Positions 36,599 through 48,609 of a stretch of 64,000 nt of DNA are shown in pieces (positions within the stretch are counted from its first letter, which is position 1; every line of letters starts with the position of its first letter). Position numbers and translations under genes: made by a program. The stretch is from Zhengitettix transpicula (lineage: Eukaryota; Arthropoda; Insecta; Orthoptera; Tetrigidae), in contig CM073591.1 in assembly GCA_037074705.1 (NCBI GenBank), positions 31,352,587 to 31,416,586 on the forward strand, read 5' to 3'. The notes beneath the pieces are model-generated. The model did no database searches, was not told the DNA's origin, and worked only from the letters and a program-made list of their open reading frames with translations.

Positions 36599-37374
36599 CT
36601 AGCTGGGTGCCCGGCGTTGCCCGAGATGTCATTTATCTATAACCCCCGATATGACTCCAATTTCGGCTGCTTTTGCGCAATTTTTATGTAACGCTACTCG
36701 AACCCTAATCATTATAATTAACTCTGAAAAATATTTCTTCAACGCAAATATCTGCCGTGTTTGCATGTTCCAAAATTTGCACCCCGCTACCCATGCATCT
36801 GAGGGGTAAATGCCAATTTGAATGTCGTAACTAAACACAGTGACTTCCATAACCTTTGATTTGACTCCAATCTCGGTTGTATTCGCGTTATTTTACTGTA
36901 AAGCATCTCCACCCCAAACCCGAAGGGTATCCTTTTCACAGGGCGTAGGGGATGAAAATTGTATTCAGATAACATTGGTAGAAACACTATCAATCTCTTT
37001 GACCCCTAAAAATATTTATCCGACTCAAATATCGGCTGTTTTAGTATGTTTAAATATTTCCACCCCCGCTTCTGGGGGTGCAAGACGCGTCTCACCCCGA
37101 CAGTGTTTGTTTCCTGGTCGCAAAGAACACGTGTACGAAATTTGGTGAAAATTGTTCGACTGGTGTAGATTTGTATTTTATTTGGAAAACGTTTGTATGG
37201 GAAATAGAAAAGGGCTGTTTTTAGGGTTTTCCCGGAAATTATTCTATTTTTTCTCGCCTTTTAAACCTTCCCTAGACCTCCACGAACATTTCAAGACTAA
37301 GATAAGATAAATCCGTTCAGCCGTTCTCGAGTTTTAGTGAGACTAACGAACAGCAATTCATTTTTATATATAGA
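36599..37374 (-). mobile_element. Complete Helitron (family H, subtype 1)
   Basis: On the minus strand it starts TCTATATATAAAAATGAATT (from 37374, after A) and ends GGGCACCCAGCTAG at 36599, before T. Because GATA is repeated there, the start could be 37378. Internal units repeat with a spacing of about 212 bp: GACTCCAATTTCGGCTG at 36653 and GACTCCAATCTCGGTTG at 36865, and again TCAAATATCGGCTGTTTTAG near 37026. GC-rich units are followed by TGTAACGC. There is no helicase. The 73-, 68- and 102-codon frames here are Helitron-derived. Confidence 0.85.
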
Positions 37375-37378
37375 TAGA

Positions 37379-38754
37379 TAGCACATTTTATAAAATGAGT
37401 AATAAATCATTTCAATAGAAACAGAGGATAATCTTAATCATCCAATGTAATTTAAAAAGCATTAATAATAACTAACGACATGATGAACTAAGAATACAAT
37501 TTTCCGACACTTGCTATGTTTCTGAAAGGTGTTAAAAATTTCATTACAATAAATACATATGCAAGAACATAGCAATCGGAATTATAGTAAAGAAGAATTT
37601 ACGACAAGGGAAATAAAATAATCTCCTAGCTTGAGCCGAAAATAATTTTTGTTGCAAATAGTCGTGTTTAAAGGAAAGCAAATGACCACGAAGGCGTTAA
37701 AAATTCATGTTGGTACTTTTCGGTGTAACATTACATTTATTATTAGCTATAGTAATTAAACAATTAATTTCTTCTTGTATTTAAAGGAAGTAACGGATAA
37801 AAATGTAAAAAAAAATATTTTTAGCCAATGCTGCAGTTTTGCTTTCGTATTTCTTTCTCATTTCAATCTAAGATTCATAATTATCCGAAAAACCTGAAAA
37901 AACAGCATATTTATAGTTGTATGAAATACAGGATTGACATGTAATTAGGATTGGACTGAATACGAGTCCGCGTGATGACAGGAAACAGTAAAAGAAGAAA
38001 AAAATTGCAGTTAATACCTGCTACAAGTCTCCGGTTTTAGGATGATATATGTCATTGAAGACACAGCACATAAAATATATAAACACTGACAGGAATAATT
38101 TCACTTGGTCCAACATATATCCTGTCGTACAGTAGCGTTTACAATAAAACTGATGAAGCCAAATATATTAAAATCCTACCTAGCTACACACGCTACGGGG
38201 GGAAAAAAAAAATTCTAATGCCCCATTACTATAATGAATAAATCTCGAACGACGCCCGAAATCCAATTACCCGGGCGACGTGAGTACACACTTATGAATA
38301 CTGATGGTAGCATCAGCAGAACCGTGAAATGTAGTAATGAGCAACGCCCCTTCCCAAGAAATACACCAGACAGGCCAGCAGCAAGCACAATACAATCCAT
38401 CACACACACTTGCACTCGCCTATCCGCACTTCCTACGTTAACAATTACAGTCACTCCGGTGATGACGTCACTAACAACTCGCGGGATTCACTCTGAAACT
38501 GATTGGAGGCACGTGAATCACGTCCAGGTACGCACAGCTGCCTGGATCATCTGCCGGGGGTTCACATTAAGGCGAGGTGAATACCGCGGGTTCCAAACAA
38601 GTCATTGTCCTCGGCCGTTGAATGACCAACGTGTACTGTAGCGTCCATATAAAATCAACAAATCGCACCAATAAAATCATTAGAATAAATTTGTGGGCTT
38701 TCCATTTGCTGAGCAATCCTGAAATAATCGCATGCTAGGTAAAAGTGAAACTAC
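37379..38754. other. Unassigned; contains the longest open frame of the window
   Basis: Mostly AT-rich. 38230-38640 is higher in GC and open for 135 codons on the plus strand (38234-38641) and 79 on the minus. The plus product is Thr/Arg/Ser-rich, low in hydrophobic periodicity, with no motif I know. I consider it probably non-coding but it is the best frame to test. Confidence 0.35.
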
Positions 38755-38940
38755 AGCAACAGTTCAGAGAAGAAGAGCGTAGAGTGACACAACTGCACTC
38801 TTCTTCGCACCTGACGAAAGGAACAATGATCCCAGAAACGTCGTGTGGCATATATATTATCACTTTTTTTTGTCTGAATTGTCTATCTTTCTCATTCAAA
38901 TTTTTTTTCAATCAGGCGTAAATTTTTTCATTGTTTTTTT
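38755..38940. mobile_element. Family M MITE, one-armed copy
   Basis: GAGTGACACAACTGCACTC then the right arm CGCACCTGACGAAAGGAACA, ATCCCAGAAACGTCGTGTGG, TATTATCACTTTTTT, GTCTGAATTGTCTATCTTTC and the outer end TCAATCAGGCGTAAATTTTT. Left arm missing except the short inner piece. Confidence 0.82.
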
Positions 38941-39084
38941 ACATCAACAGTTTACTGTGAAGAACTGTCGATCTTATCAAAATATATTTTAGACTTTACT
39001 TAAGTTAGGACTATTTCCCGTCCAAATAATGAATAATGAGTTTTTCCTGGTGTCACGTGGAATTTCATTCGGATACCAAGAAAA

Positions 39085-39280
39085 AAAATCCTGTGGTGCA
39101 GAGGTCAGCGTTATTGCCGGGTTCGAATCCCGTCGACGACGTGAATGTTTGCGGTACGCGTTTCCACTGAGAAACTCTCGTCAATTAGTCCCTCGACAAA
39201 GATAAAAATGCAACTGAGTACATAAATGAGTCGCTATTGAGCTCAGATGTCAACTGAGCATAAATAAATTTAAAAATACT
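39085..39280 (+). mobile_element. tRNA-derived SINE
   Basis: A-box match TGGTGCAGAGG at 39094-39104 and exact B-box GGTTCGAATCC at 39120-39130. Only about 15 bp separate the boxes, shorter than in a tRNA, so part of the tRNA body has been lost. An unrelated tail with CAACTGAG words and an AAATAAATTTAAAAAT 3' end follows. It is not a functional tRNA gene: acceptor pairing and a full anticodon arm are absent. Confidence 0.65.
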
Positions 39281-40449
39281 TAACAGAAAATAATAACTCT
39301 GTTTTGAACAGAACATTTAACACTTTAGTGCGCGCGCAGTGTAGCATATATGCATAATAACTTTTAGTATCACCCCAGAGGAGTCTGTTGGCTTCTAAGA
39401 GAGGTAATTTGTGACGCAGAATTGAAACAACACGCACTTAAAAGAAATGTGAAATTTTTGACATCCGCGGTCAGGTTAAAACATGCCTGTCCTAGCTTTC
39501 TGCGAGTCAACCAGAGGCCAGTCAATCTCAGGATGTTTTTTTTCTGTTCTTTTCAAGAAAGAAAATTTAAGCATCATTAGTAGGGTATTCTAATTGCACT
39601 GAAATAATAATTATCCAATTAATGTGAATTATTGGTAAATCAGACCTAATTATATTTATGTTGAATATGTGCAACATCATGTGGCATGTGGCATGTGACT
39701 TCGGTCACGTTTGATATTTTTTTTGTTATGTATTCATAAAAATATATCTTAAAAAATTTAGTTTAAAAAAAATACAAAAAATAATGCACTAAAGAGTTAC
39801 GTAGTGACCTTCACTTAATATTATTTCAGACCAGAAATCGCGGTAATATGGTTAAAAATAAATTAAAAAGTGAAGAAAACAGCGACAAATTGAGTGCAAG
39901 TTAAAGTATAAATTAAACTAAAAATATATATAGATTCTGACTTTTTGGGCCAAACCTAGACAGACGTTACACCAGCTGAATTTCTTACCAGCAATGAAAC
40001 CGTGCAATGATAGGGTGATACATGAAAGAGAACCAACTTACAAATTATACTTACAACGGTTAAGTAAAAAAGGCGAAAATGTAAAGCATCATTTTGTCGC
40101 AATTCACTACAGTCTTATTACTGTCATTCTTCTTCATTTTCAATTAAAGCGTTTCTTAATATATATATATATATAATCAGTTTTATTAAGTTTTTAACCC
40201 AAACTTAATGCAGTTATCTGGTCTGTAAAGATGTACCAATAATATTCTTAAAGAAAGTATTTTAAATTCAATGACAATACAGCCTATAGTGTGTTTGCCT
40301 CTCCTTCCCCTTCACTCTTACCTCGAAAAAATATTCTTTTATAGAATATAAATACAAAATATTGAAATTTGTTCTACCGTTCATGGGAATATCCCGTTCA
40401 TATGAGCCGAAAGATAGACACGTTACCGTTATATTTACGTAAAATATAT
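39281..40449. other. Unassigned AT-rich stretch
   Basis: Contains direct GTGGCATGTGGCATGTG near 39680 and an (AT)n run near 40161-40175. No gene recognised. Confidence 0.4.
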
Positions 40450-41330
40450 TGTAGTAATTGGTAATTAAGACATTGTTCTAATTGGAAAGTTGGATTGTAG
40501 AGGACTCATTATTAGTGGATATAGAGTGGACGCCGCAACAAGGCGGCAATGCAAAGAAAGTATTGTTGTCGATCGGCTGAGAATTTTACGCGCTCAAAAT
40601 TTGCGAGACGAAGTTAGACAGTCAGGCATAGAACAGCGAGGTGTGAAGACCAGAAAATTCAAATATTGAAAAGTAAAGCAATCTTCAGTCGGGAAGGAGA
40701 GAGTGAAACTAATGTTGTAATCGGTGGCCGAGCATAAATTCAACCTGCTGGCCATAGACAAACCAATGAAGGACCTTTTCAACTAAAGTTACGAGATCTG
40801 CAAATCCAGGTTGCAGCAAAGCATCGAGAACCTACCAATTTGTGTTAGACCAACTAACAAACTACGCCAATTAGAATTTGTTGACATTTAGAGTCTGTGA
40901 GTAATAGAATCATTGATATCCCCAAATTTTGTGCACGAAAAACCTAAAATGAGACGTGGGCGGCCGTAAGTAGAGAAATACTTTGAAATAATTTGTAAAC
41001 CACTTTTAAAACATAAAAGTCAGATCGTTCTTTAATTATTTAAATATCAATAAAATGAGATCGTTAATTCTTAATAAATTTAAAACTGTTTAAATTCAAT
41101 CTGTAGTATTATTTCTTCCACAACAAATTTCGTTTATGTTTCAGACGCATTAACTTCTATAAAAGGTAAATGTAATTTTGATTGTATAAATTCAGCCATT
41201 TATCAAACCCAGTTTAAGACCCTGAGATCCCAAATATTATTGTGTATTTAAAATTGTTAATAAATTTGTTTAATTGTTTTCCCTTAATAATCTTTTTATT
41301 TTAAAGCGCCCACTTTATATAATTATTACA
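40450..41330 (+). mobile_element. Solo-LTR-like repeat, copy 1
   Basis: Begins TGTAGTAATTGG and ends TAATTATTACA, flanked on both sides by ATAT (40446-40449 and 41331-41334). A closely similar copy lies inverted at 50626-51570. Shared internal words include GGATATAGAGTGGACGCCGC, TTCAGTCGGGAAGGAGAG and CCAATGAAGGACCTTTTC. Near the 3' side is CCCAGTTTAAGACCCTGAGA, also seen in the LTR at 7.8 kb, and AATAAA-type signals. TG...CA ends and the 4-bp duplication suit a solo LTR. The ends also form a 10-bp inverted repeat, so a DNA element is the alternative. Confidence 0.6.
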
Positions 41331-42619
41331 ATATATTTACTAATAATAATTGTATATAACATGTGTAATATTTAGTGTTATTTCTTTGCTTTTCAGGTTA
41401 CAGTGAATGTTTCGCGTTCCGTGTTTAATTGGAGCTCTGAGGTAGTTGTTTTTGATTGGTGCTTCCTCGGTCAGTGACGCGACTGCCTGTGACCTAGTAG
41501 CTGAGCCTCTAATTTGTCGCCGGTAGAGACTGCTATGATTTTGTGACGAAGTATGTGTAGACTAAGTTGCACCTTCTGAAAGTAGAAATACAAATACGAA
41601 GAATCGTTAAACAGGATTGTGTACAATAAAAAAAAAAGTCAAGTCCGGAATCTTGAAGAGTCACTATTAATCGACAGGCTGGTTACATATCATTCGTTCA
41701 CGGTTGATTTGTTGATTAAAGCAGTTGTAGATTTTTGGCTATCTGTTCGGATAACGAGCTTGCTTACACAGTCTTTCTGATAACGCTAATATATAATAGA
41801 GCTCGCACAGACATGCAATTATTTAAATAAGATATTTATTCCGTAATAAACATTATTTTCCAGACATTTTTCTTAAACCTTTTTGTTGTAAAACTTGAGT
41901 TTTGCGTACTTTGTCTTCCCGGCAGAAACTGTTGAAAACATCATCACAAGTAGCCCTAGTAAATAAGTGTTTACGACTCATATATCAGGAGAACATTTCC
42001 AAGTCGATGCGTGTGCTGGAACAGCCGTATCTGTTGACGCTTGCTGGTAAGGTAATACTTCTCTCGGTGATGTAATAAATGCTGCGCAATGGAGTACGCC
42101 TACATTTGCATGTCCACGACACCCTCTGGTAGCCCGACTACTGTGCAAGGGCTCAACTAGGTCATCACAGACCGGTTTTCGTAAACCCGCCGACCCTTGC
42201 GACAGACGACAAAATGCAGTTCTTCAGTGGAGAGAAACTGACCACCAGCTGGCTGGCGAAATTGACAATTCTTGTTGCGTCACTCTGTAAAAAAAAATGA
42301 GCGTTCCATATCACCAAAAAATAATTCCATCGACCTGATAATCTGACTTCATGCCGGAAGAAACAATTCACTGTGAAATATTAGCAGTTATTCGTCCTCG
42401 TTTCCTAATGTCTTGTTTCGTCGTTTAATATATTTTCTTAATATTAATTGCGCCCAAACTACGTCAGCATTTAGACTGGCCAGATAAACGCCATTCCAAT
42501 TTCATAACTATTTTTTTGATTATAATAATTCTTGAAGTAATTCGTTAATTATATAATTTTAAAGTCTGCGGGCCTTAACGTTTTTGGTAAATTTAGTCTT
42601 AATAAATGATATAGTGTAA
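41331..42619. other. Unassigned stretch
   Basis: Moderate GC around 41400-41560 and 42000-42260, no repeat match. The 68-codon minus frame (42165-42371) is not recognisable. Confidence 0.35.
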
Positions 42620-42860
42620 TTAAAGAAAAAAAGCAGCTGAGAAACAAACGAAAAATTCTGCAGATGAATGTATTCCACGGCACATTCCTCGATAATGCTG
42701 TAGTATAATATATTCAAACGCGACGTTTCGACGACTAAAATAATAAATGTTTTGGTAACTGACAGCCACTCTTTTATAATATATAATATATATATATATA
42801 TATACGTATATTATATAAATAAATTGAAGATCAATTTTTGAGTAACGTTGAGAATGCAAA
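42620..42860 (-). repeat. GTCGAAACG-type repeat with (AT)n
   Basis: On the minus strand the words TTTAGTCGTCGAAACGTCGC and TATATTATACTACAG match the repeat at 45.65-45.79 kb (TTTTAGTCGTCGAAACGCCG, AATATATTATACCC). An (AT)n run lies at about 42778-42805. Degenerate fragment. Confidence 0.6.
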
Positions 42861-43104
42861 ATAAATTCCTATACGTACCTATATTCAAATTTCCGTCCCT
42901 GACGTCATCGACCAGAATCTTCGATGGAGTGGAGCACCATAGATTTGTGGTACGATACCTCCTTTATAATTTTACCAATAAAAAATCCAAATTGTCCTTA
43001 AAAGCAGAAGCGAAGAGCCCACAGCCGTAAATCCTCTAGAGGATTCAATCTAAAGGTTTGCTTTAATAACAAAACTCATGTCAGGGATAGTCAAAACCAA
43101 CTTT
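42861..43104. other. Short unassigned stretch
   Basis: Nothing recognised. Confidence 0.35.
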
Positions 43105-43476
43105 ACGTGGTTAAAGGTTGTTTTTTTTAGGTGTAGACAGGCTATGTATAGGTTAATCCACATAGTGGCAACTCCCCTCTTATAGCATAGGAAAGGGATT
43201 TGAAAGGGGGGAAGCGGAAGGGTAGAGGAAGGTTACCAAGGGTTAACTAGGGCCCATGGGCTATGGTTTAAGGATCCTATCCGGCAATTCGCCTAAAAGT
43301 GATGCAGGGAAAACCCTATAAAAACCTGCATCAGGTAGGTCGGCCATTTGATACTTGTCCCACGTCCTTCCGATGGTTGGAGAGGGGTTAGCTGTGGGGT
43401 CGAGATTTACCCTCGCCGTGCCTTGACCAATTTAGGAGGCAGCTGGCCGACGATTCCAATAGGAACGTGGTTAAAG
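43105..43476 (-). mobile_element. Family S copy, 5'-truncated, with 12-bp duplication
   Basis: Element 43117-43464 from the T8 tail to GCCGACGATTCCAATAGGA, flanked exactly by ACGTGGTTAAAG at 43105-43116 and 43465-43476. Because truncation and duplication are both clear, this copy best shows that family S moves by LINE-type target-primed reverse transcription. Confidence 0.95.
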
Positions 43477-44030
43477 CGAATTACGTTTTTTCTATAGTGG
43501 GGAAACGATATAAAAAAAGCGAGAGAAAAAGACTCGCGAGGCATCTGAGACATGTTAACATATTAGCGGTTTTTTTTGTACGTATGGTAACACATCGTAA
43601 AACCGAGCCTAACAGGAAAACCAGGAAAACGGACTTCGAGACTGAGGGAACATCGGAGCAGACGAAGCCGTATCCTATTTTCCTGAAGGCCTCCCATCAT
43701 CAGGAAATATTCCACTAGAAAACCTCACAATTATTCTTTCATTACATTTCTTATTAAGTAGAATTCAATTTATTTTTTTAGTTGTTCTAAAGCCGCGATT
43801 TTTTTATTTTTAAAAAAACCTGAGATAGAGTTATTATTTTTCGATATAAAACAGTGGCTATCAGTTTCCAAAAATAAAGAAACCTGTATTAATAAATTTA
43901 TTAAAAGTTGGAATATAATTTAAAGTAATAAGCAAATACTAGTAATTAATATAGGGTATAATTTAACAATCCTATGTGATAGTTGAGATGAGGAGGTCGT
44001 GATAAGAAGGAAGCATGCAGAATGTATTTC
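43477..44030. other. Unassigned stretch
   Basis: An 83-codon plus frame (43467-43718) is Lys/Arg-rich and starts in the target duplication. It matches no family I know. The rest is AT-rich. Confidence 0.35.
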
Positions 44031-44490
44031 TACAGGCTACGCGAGGGTAATCCACATGGTAGCAACTCCTCTTTAATACCGTAGGAAGGGATTTGATAGG
44101 ATGCGGGAGGGTAGAGTCAAGGGTTAACTAGGGCTCGCAGACTATGGTTTAAGGAACCTACCCGGCATTCACCTAAAAGTGATTCAGGTCAAACCCTAGA
44201 AAAACCTGCATCAGGTAGGTTGGACATTGGGTACTTGTCCCACGCCCTTTCGATAGCGGGAGAGGAGTTTGCTGTGGGGACGCAGCATTCTCTTCACCGT
44301 GCCTGTGCCTCGACCAGTTTATGAGGCAGCTGGCCGACTGTTTATATGGGAGATGCGGACAACCAGTACACATCTGAAAACAGGCCGAGGTGCCTCGACT
44401 TGTGGGAACCTTCAAAAAGCGGAGAAAGGGGAAGGCACCCCCAAAGGTAGTCCTCTACGTCTGTCCAGAAAGGTTCACCTGCGAGAAACC
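44031..44490 (-). mobile_element. Family S copy, decayed, no tail
   Basis: TACAGGCTACGCGAGGGTAA to GTTCACCTGCGAGAAACC. It lacks the T run (poly(A)) and has several deletions, so it is one of the oldest copies. Confidence 0.88.
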
Positions 44491-45652
44491 TTGAATATCG
44501 AATGTTGTAGAATGAGGGTGTTTATGTTTGTAGTTAGTGTAACAAAATGTTTCAAGTGAGAGATTGATGGTTTAGTGAAAATAATACTAGCAATGGTGAA
44601 TGAATTTTATTTGAAATTATGAGGACTTAGACGAGTACCACTAGAAATACGCAGACTAGTTACAAATGATAGGATATTGACGAGTATTTATATCCAATAT
44701 GTTCATGTTTGCATTGACTGATCGCTGACAGTAATTGGGCTGGATCATGACGGTCGCTATCCCGCGATCTTGGGGAAAAGGAAACGTGACTATAGGTCAT
44801 ATATATTAATACCCCTGTAATTAAATATGCACATAATGGGAGCCAAAGCGTGTATATATTTTCCGAGTTAATAACCGTGAAGCCATGATAAAACACCGGC
44901 GTTGAGCTGAATGGGCCTTGGCACTAAAATAAAATTCATGATGATTTTATGCCGTAAAGTTTACATTTCCGGTGTTCCTCCATTGTTCTTACGGAATACG
45001 TAATTTTTGACGAGATTGTCTCAAAGCGGACGGTCGTCGGCTTATTACGTTCATTGTGTCCAGATTGTGAAACTTGCAAGAGACCGACCAGTGGTCGGTA
45101 AACTCATTAGTCAAGAGATAAACGATTAAAATTTCTTTTGAGAGCAAATCTTTTAAACAAACTATATAGACGTCTGCTAAAGACCATCACAATTTCCCAA
45201 CCACAACTCGTCTTGTGTAACTTGTTTCGTCAATTTCCTTGCGTTAATCCTATCTATAAGCATACCTATCTCAATCCTCGACCCTACATCTTCTTCTCTC
45301 CACATCACTCCCTAAAGTTACTTTCATAATCGTTAGTGAAAGTTAAACCAAAGGTACGTTGAATAAAACTTCATATCACACTTAATGATCTATTTACAGA
45401 TAAAATTAAATTGTAAGGTACACGTAAAATTAAATCATGACGATTTCTGACTGAACATCGGTCTTGCATCTCTTTGGAAAGTTTGGTTTTTAATTTTAGA
45501 CACGATTCCAAGTTGTCATCAATATGATGACTTCTCAATTCACTCTTGAACTTTGAAGGGGCCAAAAACCGCACGATTATTCTCACGATTCGCGGTTTGC
45601 CGAACACTACTGAAGTAATCAGAGATTGACGACTTTCCCGGTGTAATTGTTG
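44491..45652. other. Unassigned AT-rich stretch
   Basis: No gene or repeat recognised. Short frames near 44660, 45138 and 45371 are unsupported. Confidence 0.4.
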
Positions 45653-45790
45653 AATGAACAGTTCTCGGTTTTCACACGGGTATATTATATTATAATATAT
45701 TCGCCTAGACGATGACGACAGAGCTTTTAGTCGTCGAAACGCCGCGTCTTAATATATTATACCCGTGTGAAATCCGAGAACTGTTCATCC
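45653..45790. repeat. Foldback MITE with hairpin-GAAACG centre
   Basis: Arm AATGAACAGTTCTCGGTTTT-CACACGGGTATATTAT (45653-45688) is mirrored by ATAATATATT-ACCCGTGTGAAATCCGAGAA and CTGTTCATC (about 45750-45789). The centre holds GACGAC (45714-45719) and GTCGTC (45730-45735), a perfect 6-bp hairpin followed at once by GAAACGCCG. Confidence 0.85.
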
Positions 45791-46328
45791 AACTGTTGAA
45801 GTCCATGGACTGTGGTTTGGGGAACAGAAAAGAAGAGAACGATTGAATGAATGTCCAAAAAAGGTGTTGTGCCAAACAATATAAAGGCAAAACAGGAGGT
45901 GAGCGAAATTGAGGGGCTGAAATATCGAAATAACAAATATGAATGAGAACTGAGCGATAGCAGTGGGGAAAATAAATTAAGTCCCCCCCCAAATTTTTTT
46001 TTGTCTTTAAGGATGTTGGTAGGAGAAAAGCTATAAGGCTAAGTATTTATTTAATCTACAAATGGGCAGTTTGACCGGTGGTAGATGCATGAAAATTTAA
46101 TTACAAATTAAACAAGGGAGGTTACAATAAGGGATAATAGAGTAAATTAACATAATTATTAAAAAATATAGGTTAACTATAGAGAATTATTTCAACTATA
46201 AATACATGTATATACCATTATGTGAATTAAAGGTTACGTTTGAAAAAGTTATAGACGGAATTAATTTTGTACTGGCCTGAAAATAAGAAAAGTGGAAAGA
46301 TATCTGAAAATAGAGGTTACCTAACTAT
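45791..46328. other. Unassigned AT-rich stretch
   Basis: No feature recognised. A C8/A/T homopolymer patch lies near 45983-46003. Confidence 0.35.
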
Positions 46329-46655
46329 TTAACTACCTAAGGAGACAAGGAATGTTTCCATTTTTTTTCTTTTTAGTTTATAACGCAGCACTATCACTTC
46401 ACTACACAACCCTATATTCACTAGAGAGTTCTGATTAAGTTTAAATTTTCTTTCCGTTAGTGGAATGTCTCCGAAAACTCTTGCAGGTAAATCGTTCCAG
46501 TTATTTATTGTCCTATTTAGAAATGAGTATTTTCCAACATCTGTTTTTTTTTGCTGTCCAACTAAGGAAGGACCTACTGTTTTCTTTCCAGAGATGGAAT
46601 AAATGCTATGGAATGATCCACCTATGCCAGTCAGATAATGGAAGATCATATTAAC
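46329..46655 (-). pseudogene. LINE ORF2 C-terminal remnant
   Basis: A 106-codon minus frame contains KKTDVGKYSFLNRTINNWND followed by LPARVFGDIP. Insect LINE reverse transcriptases end with exactly this kind of block (R-T-D-x-G-K-x-S-F-x-N-R-T-I-x-x-W-N-x-L-P). The core polymerase upstream (above 46655 on the plus coordinate) is not found. It is different from the Jockey copy at 53.3 kb. Confidence 0.68.
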
Positions 46656-46849
46656 AATATTCCAACTCTAAGGCATGTTTAACGTTGGTGAAAGCTTGGA
46701 GAGTCCTGTACTGCAGCGAGGATTCCCATAACCTCAATATTTACAGACGGAAGGTAATAATAATGTCCAGATGGCAGCACTTACGAGATAAGCTACGGAT
46801 GCAAAAAATTTAAGGTGAAAGTCTGCATCGCCTCCGATTACGACCCGAT
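46656..46849. other. Short unassigned stretch
   Basis: Possibly decayed LINE sequence upstream of the remnant; nothing definite. Confidence 0.3.
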
Positions 46850-47300
46850 GGTAACAATGGAGTAGCGGTCGAAAATTCTTAATAATTACGCAGAGAAGGA
46901 AGCGGCGTCCGTCCGACCGTCCGTTGTGAACGATTTTTTAATAAATACCGCACGGGCCCGAGCAGGAGTGCAGGTGTTCCCCTGGTGCACGAAGCAATTA
47001 CACGAGTCGCAGTACGGCACGCCACGCCGCTCCTTGCAATTACAAGACCGCAATAATAACAAGCTGCTGGCCAAACAATGGCAGCCTGCTCTTCGGATCC
47101 GTCGCTCAAGACGGTTATTAAAGGGGGCCCTCGACGCTGCCTTACTTTCACAAAACCCTCACTTGACCCAAAATAACTACGCTAGATCTTAAACGTGACT
47201 AGGGCGATTCGACATCGATTTTAAAGTGCGAGTACTTCCTTGGATTCCGCGTGTCGCTCCCAGGCAATGCATCTGCCAAGGAAGGTACAAACGTAACCTT
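46850..47300. promoter_or_regulatory. Candidate conserved noncoding / regulatory island
   Basis: Repeat-free, higher GC, with CTTAATAATTACGCAG and two GCAATTACA words (46995-47003 and 47036-47044). Overlapping frames of 90 codons (minus) and 88 codons (plus) cover the same bases without recognisable domains, which argues for composition-driven openness. Confidence 0.38.
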
Positions 47301-47650
47301 ACATGGGTGCAAACGATTGTATGTATAAGATCCTTAACGCGTCATTCACAATATATCGGATTTAACTCTTGGCTCAATCTAATAAGGATAATTTTCCCGC
47401 CTATTCTTGAGAAGAAATTTTTTTTTACTTACTTATAAAATGAGCCGTAAATAATTCTAAGATTCAACTTGTCAATGAAAATTAATTACATTAGAAAGAC
47501 TGAGATAAATCATTAAAAAATATAAAAACAAATAACAGTCTCATAAACTTATGGTTAAAAATTTAGCTTTCTGCATATCGTGCCAGTATAACAACCTTCT
47601 TCAAGAAGCTGTTAGAGATCTCACTGCAGTTTATTCGACATTATTAATCT
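47301..47650. other. Unassigned AT-rich stretch
   Basis: Nothing recognised before the Helitron start. Confidence 0.35.
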
Positions 47651-47888
47651 TCTATATAATAAAAAATTATATATATTTGTATGTATGTATTTACGTTAAT
47701 CTCTATATATATTTAAACGCGTGCACAGATTGTAACAAAAATTGGTACACATTTTCTTCAAACGACGAGAAATGTTACTGTTGGCGTGAGAAACCTGTAG
47801 CATAAAGGTGAAAAGAATTATAATTAAAAAATATGATCATTTTGTGTTAAATTACTGTGCGTCAAGAAATCATTACGTCACAGCACAC

Positions 47889-47967
<79 letters not shown>

Positions 47968-48495
47968 ACTACGCGACGATACTGCACAACAAAGGAAATA
48001 GTTCCTTTTTTCGTATGAAATAAACCAGAAATATTTTCATTGAATAAAAACTATATTTTCATCCAGAAATACTCCATCGAATTATAATAAAAAAACAATA
48101 CGAAATTCTTAATGTAAGTTAATTTTCGTGCTTCCATATTAGTGACTCCAATATGGCGACCGTTTGTTTACATAGTGAATCTAGCTAACAATTTCTTCAA
48201 TTTAATTTTTTGTAATGTCTGAAGACTGAGTGACAATTGTATCCTGCAATACTCGAGGAGTATATTTAAGTATTCTATTTGTAAAGAAATTCGAAGATAT
48301 GTTTGTTGGGACTGATGTAATTAAATTCAATGTATTTTATAGCTGTTTAATTAATGCACTATCGGTCGAAAGTATGTACGGAACTAGGAACCAGGAACTA
48401 GGAACAGTGATTCTGGTTAAATCACTTCTTGACTAAAGATACTTTTTCGGGTTTATATAAATAAGTACACGTGGCAACGCCGGGAACACAGCTAG
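47651..48495 (+). mobile_element. Helitron (family H, subtype 2) carrying a (GA)n run
   Basis: Starts TCTATATAATAAAAAATT and ends GCCGGGAACACAGCTAG before T. It shares with the 9.4 kb copy TATGTATGTATTTACGTT, ACAAAAATTGGTA, TACTCCATCGAATTATAATA, ATTAGTGACTCCAATATG (partly) and GAAGACTGAGTGACAATTG. The base before TC is T rather than A. It is about 250 bp longer than the 9.4 kb copy, partly through the (GA)n run and extra sequence near 48290-48430. The frames inside are repeat-derived. Confidence 0.78.
47889..47965. repeat. (GA)n microsatellite
   Basis: About 77 bp of nearly pure GA with three interruptions, inside the Helitron. It yields an artificial Arg-Glu run in a 71-codon frame. Confidence 0.95.
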
Positions 48496-48609
48496 TGGCG
48501 GAATAAAGCAATTACTGGTATATGAGTAACCTTCGTGTAAGTTATTCTTACACAAGGTATAAAAGTATATAGAAGATTTTTTTAATTGCTTCAGGAAGAA
48601 GATATTCAT

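Noticed and set aside
39085..39165. Functional tRNA gene
   Set aside because: A and B boxes are present but too close together, and no cloverleaf or acceptor stem can be drawn. It is a SINE head.
47808..48023. Protein with a long Arg-Glu run
   Set aside because: Pure translation of the (GA)n microsatellite in a Helitron.
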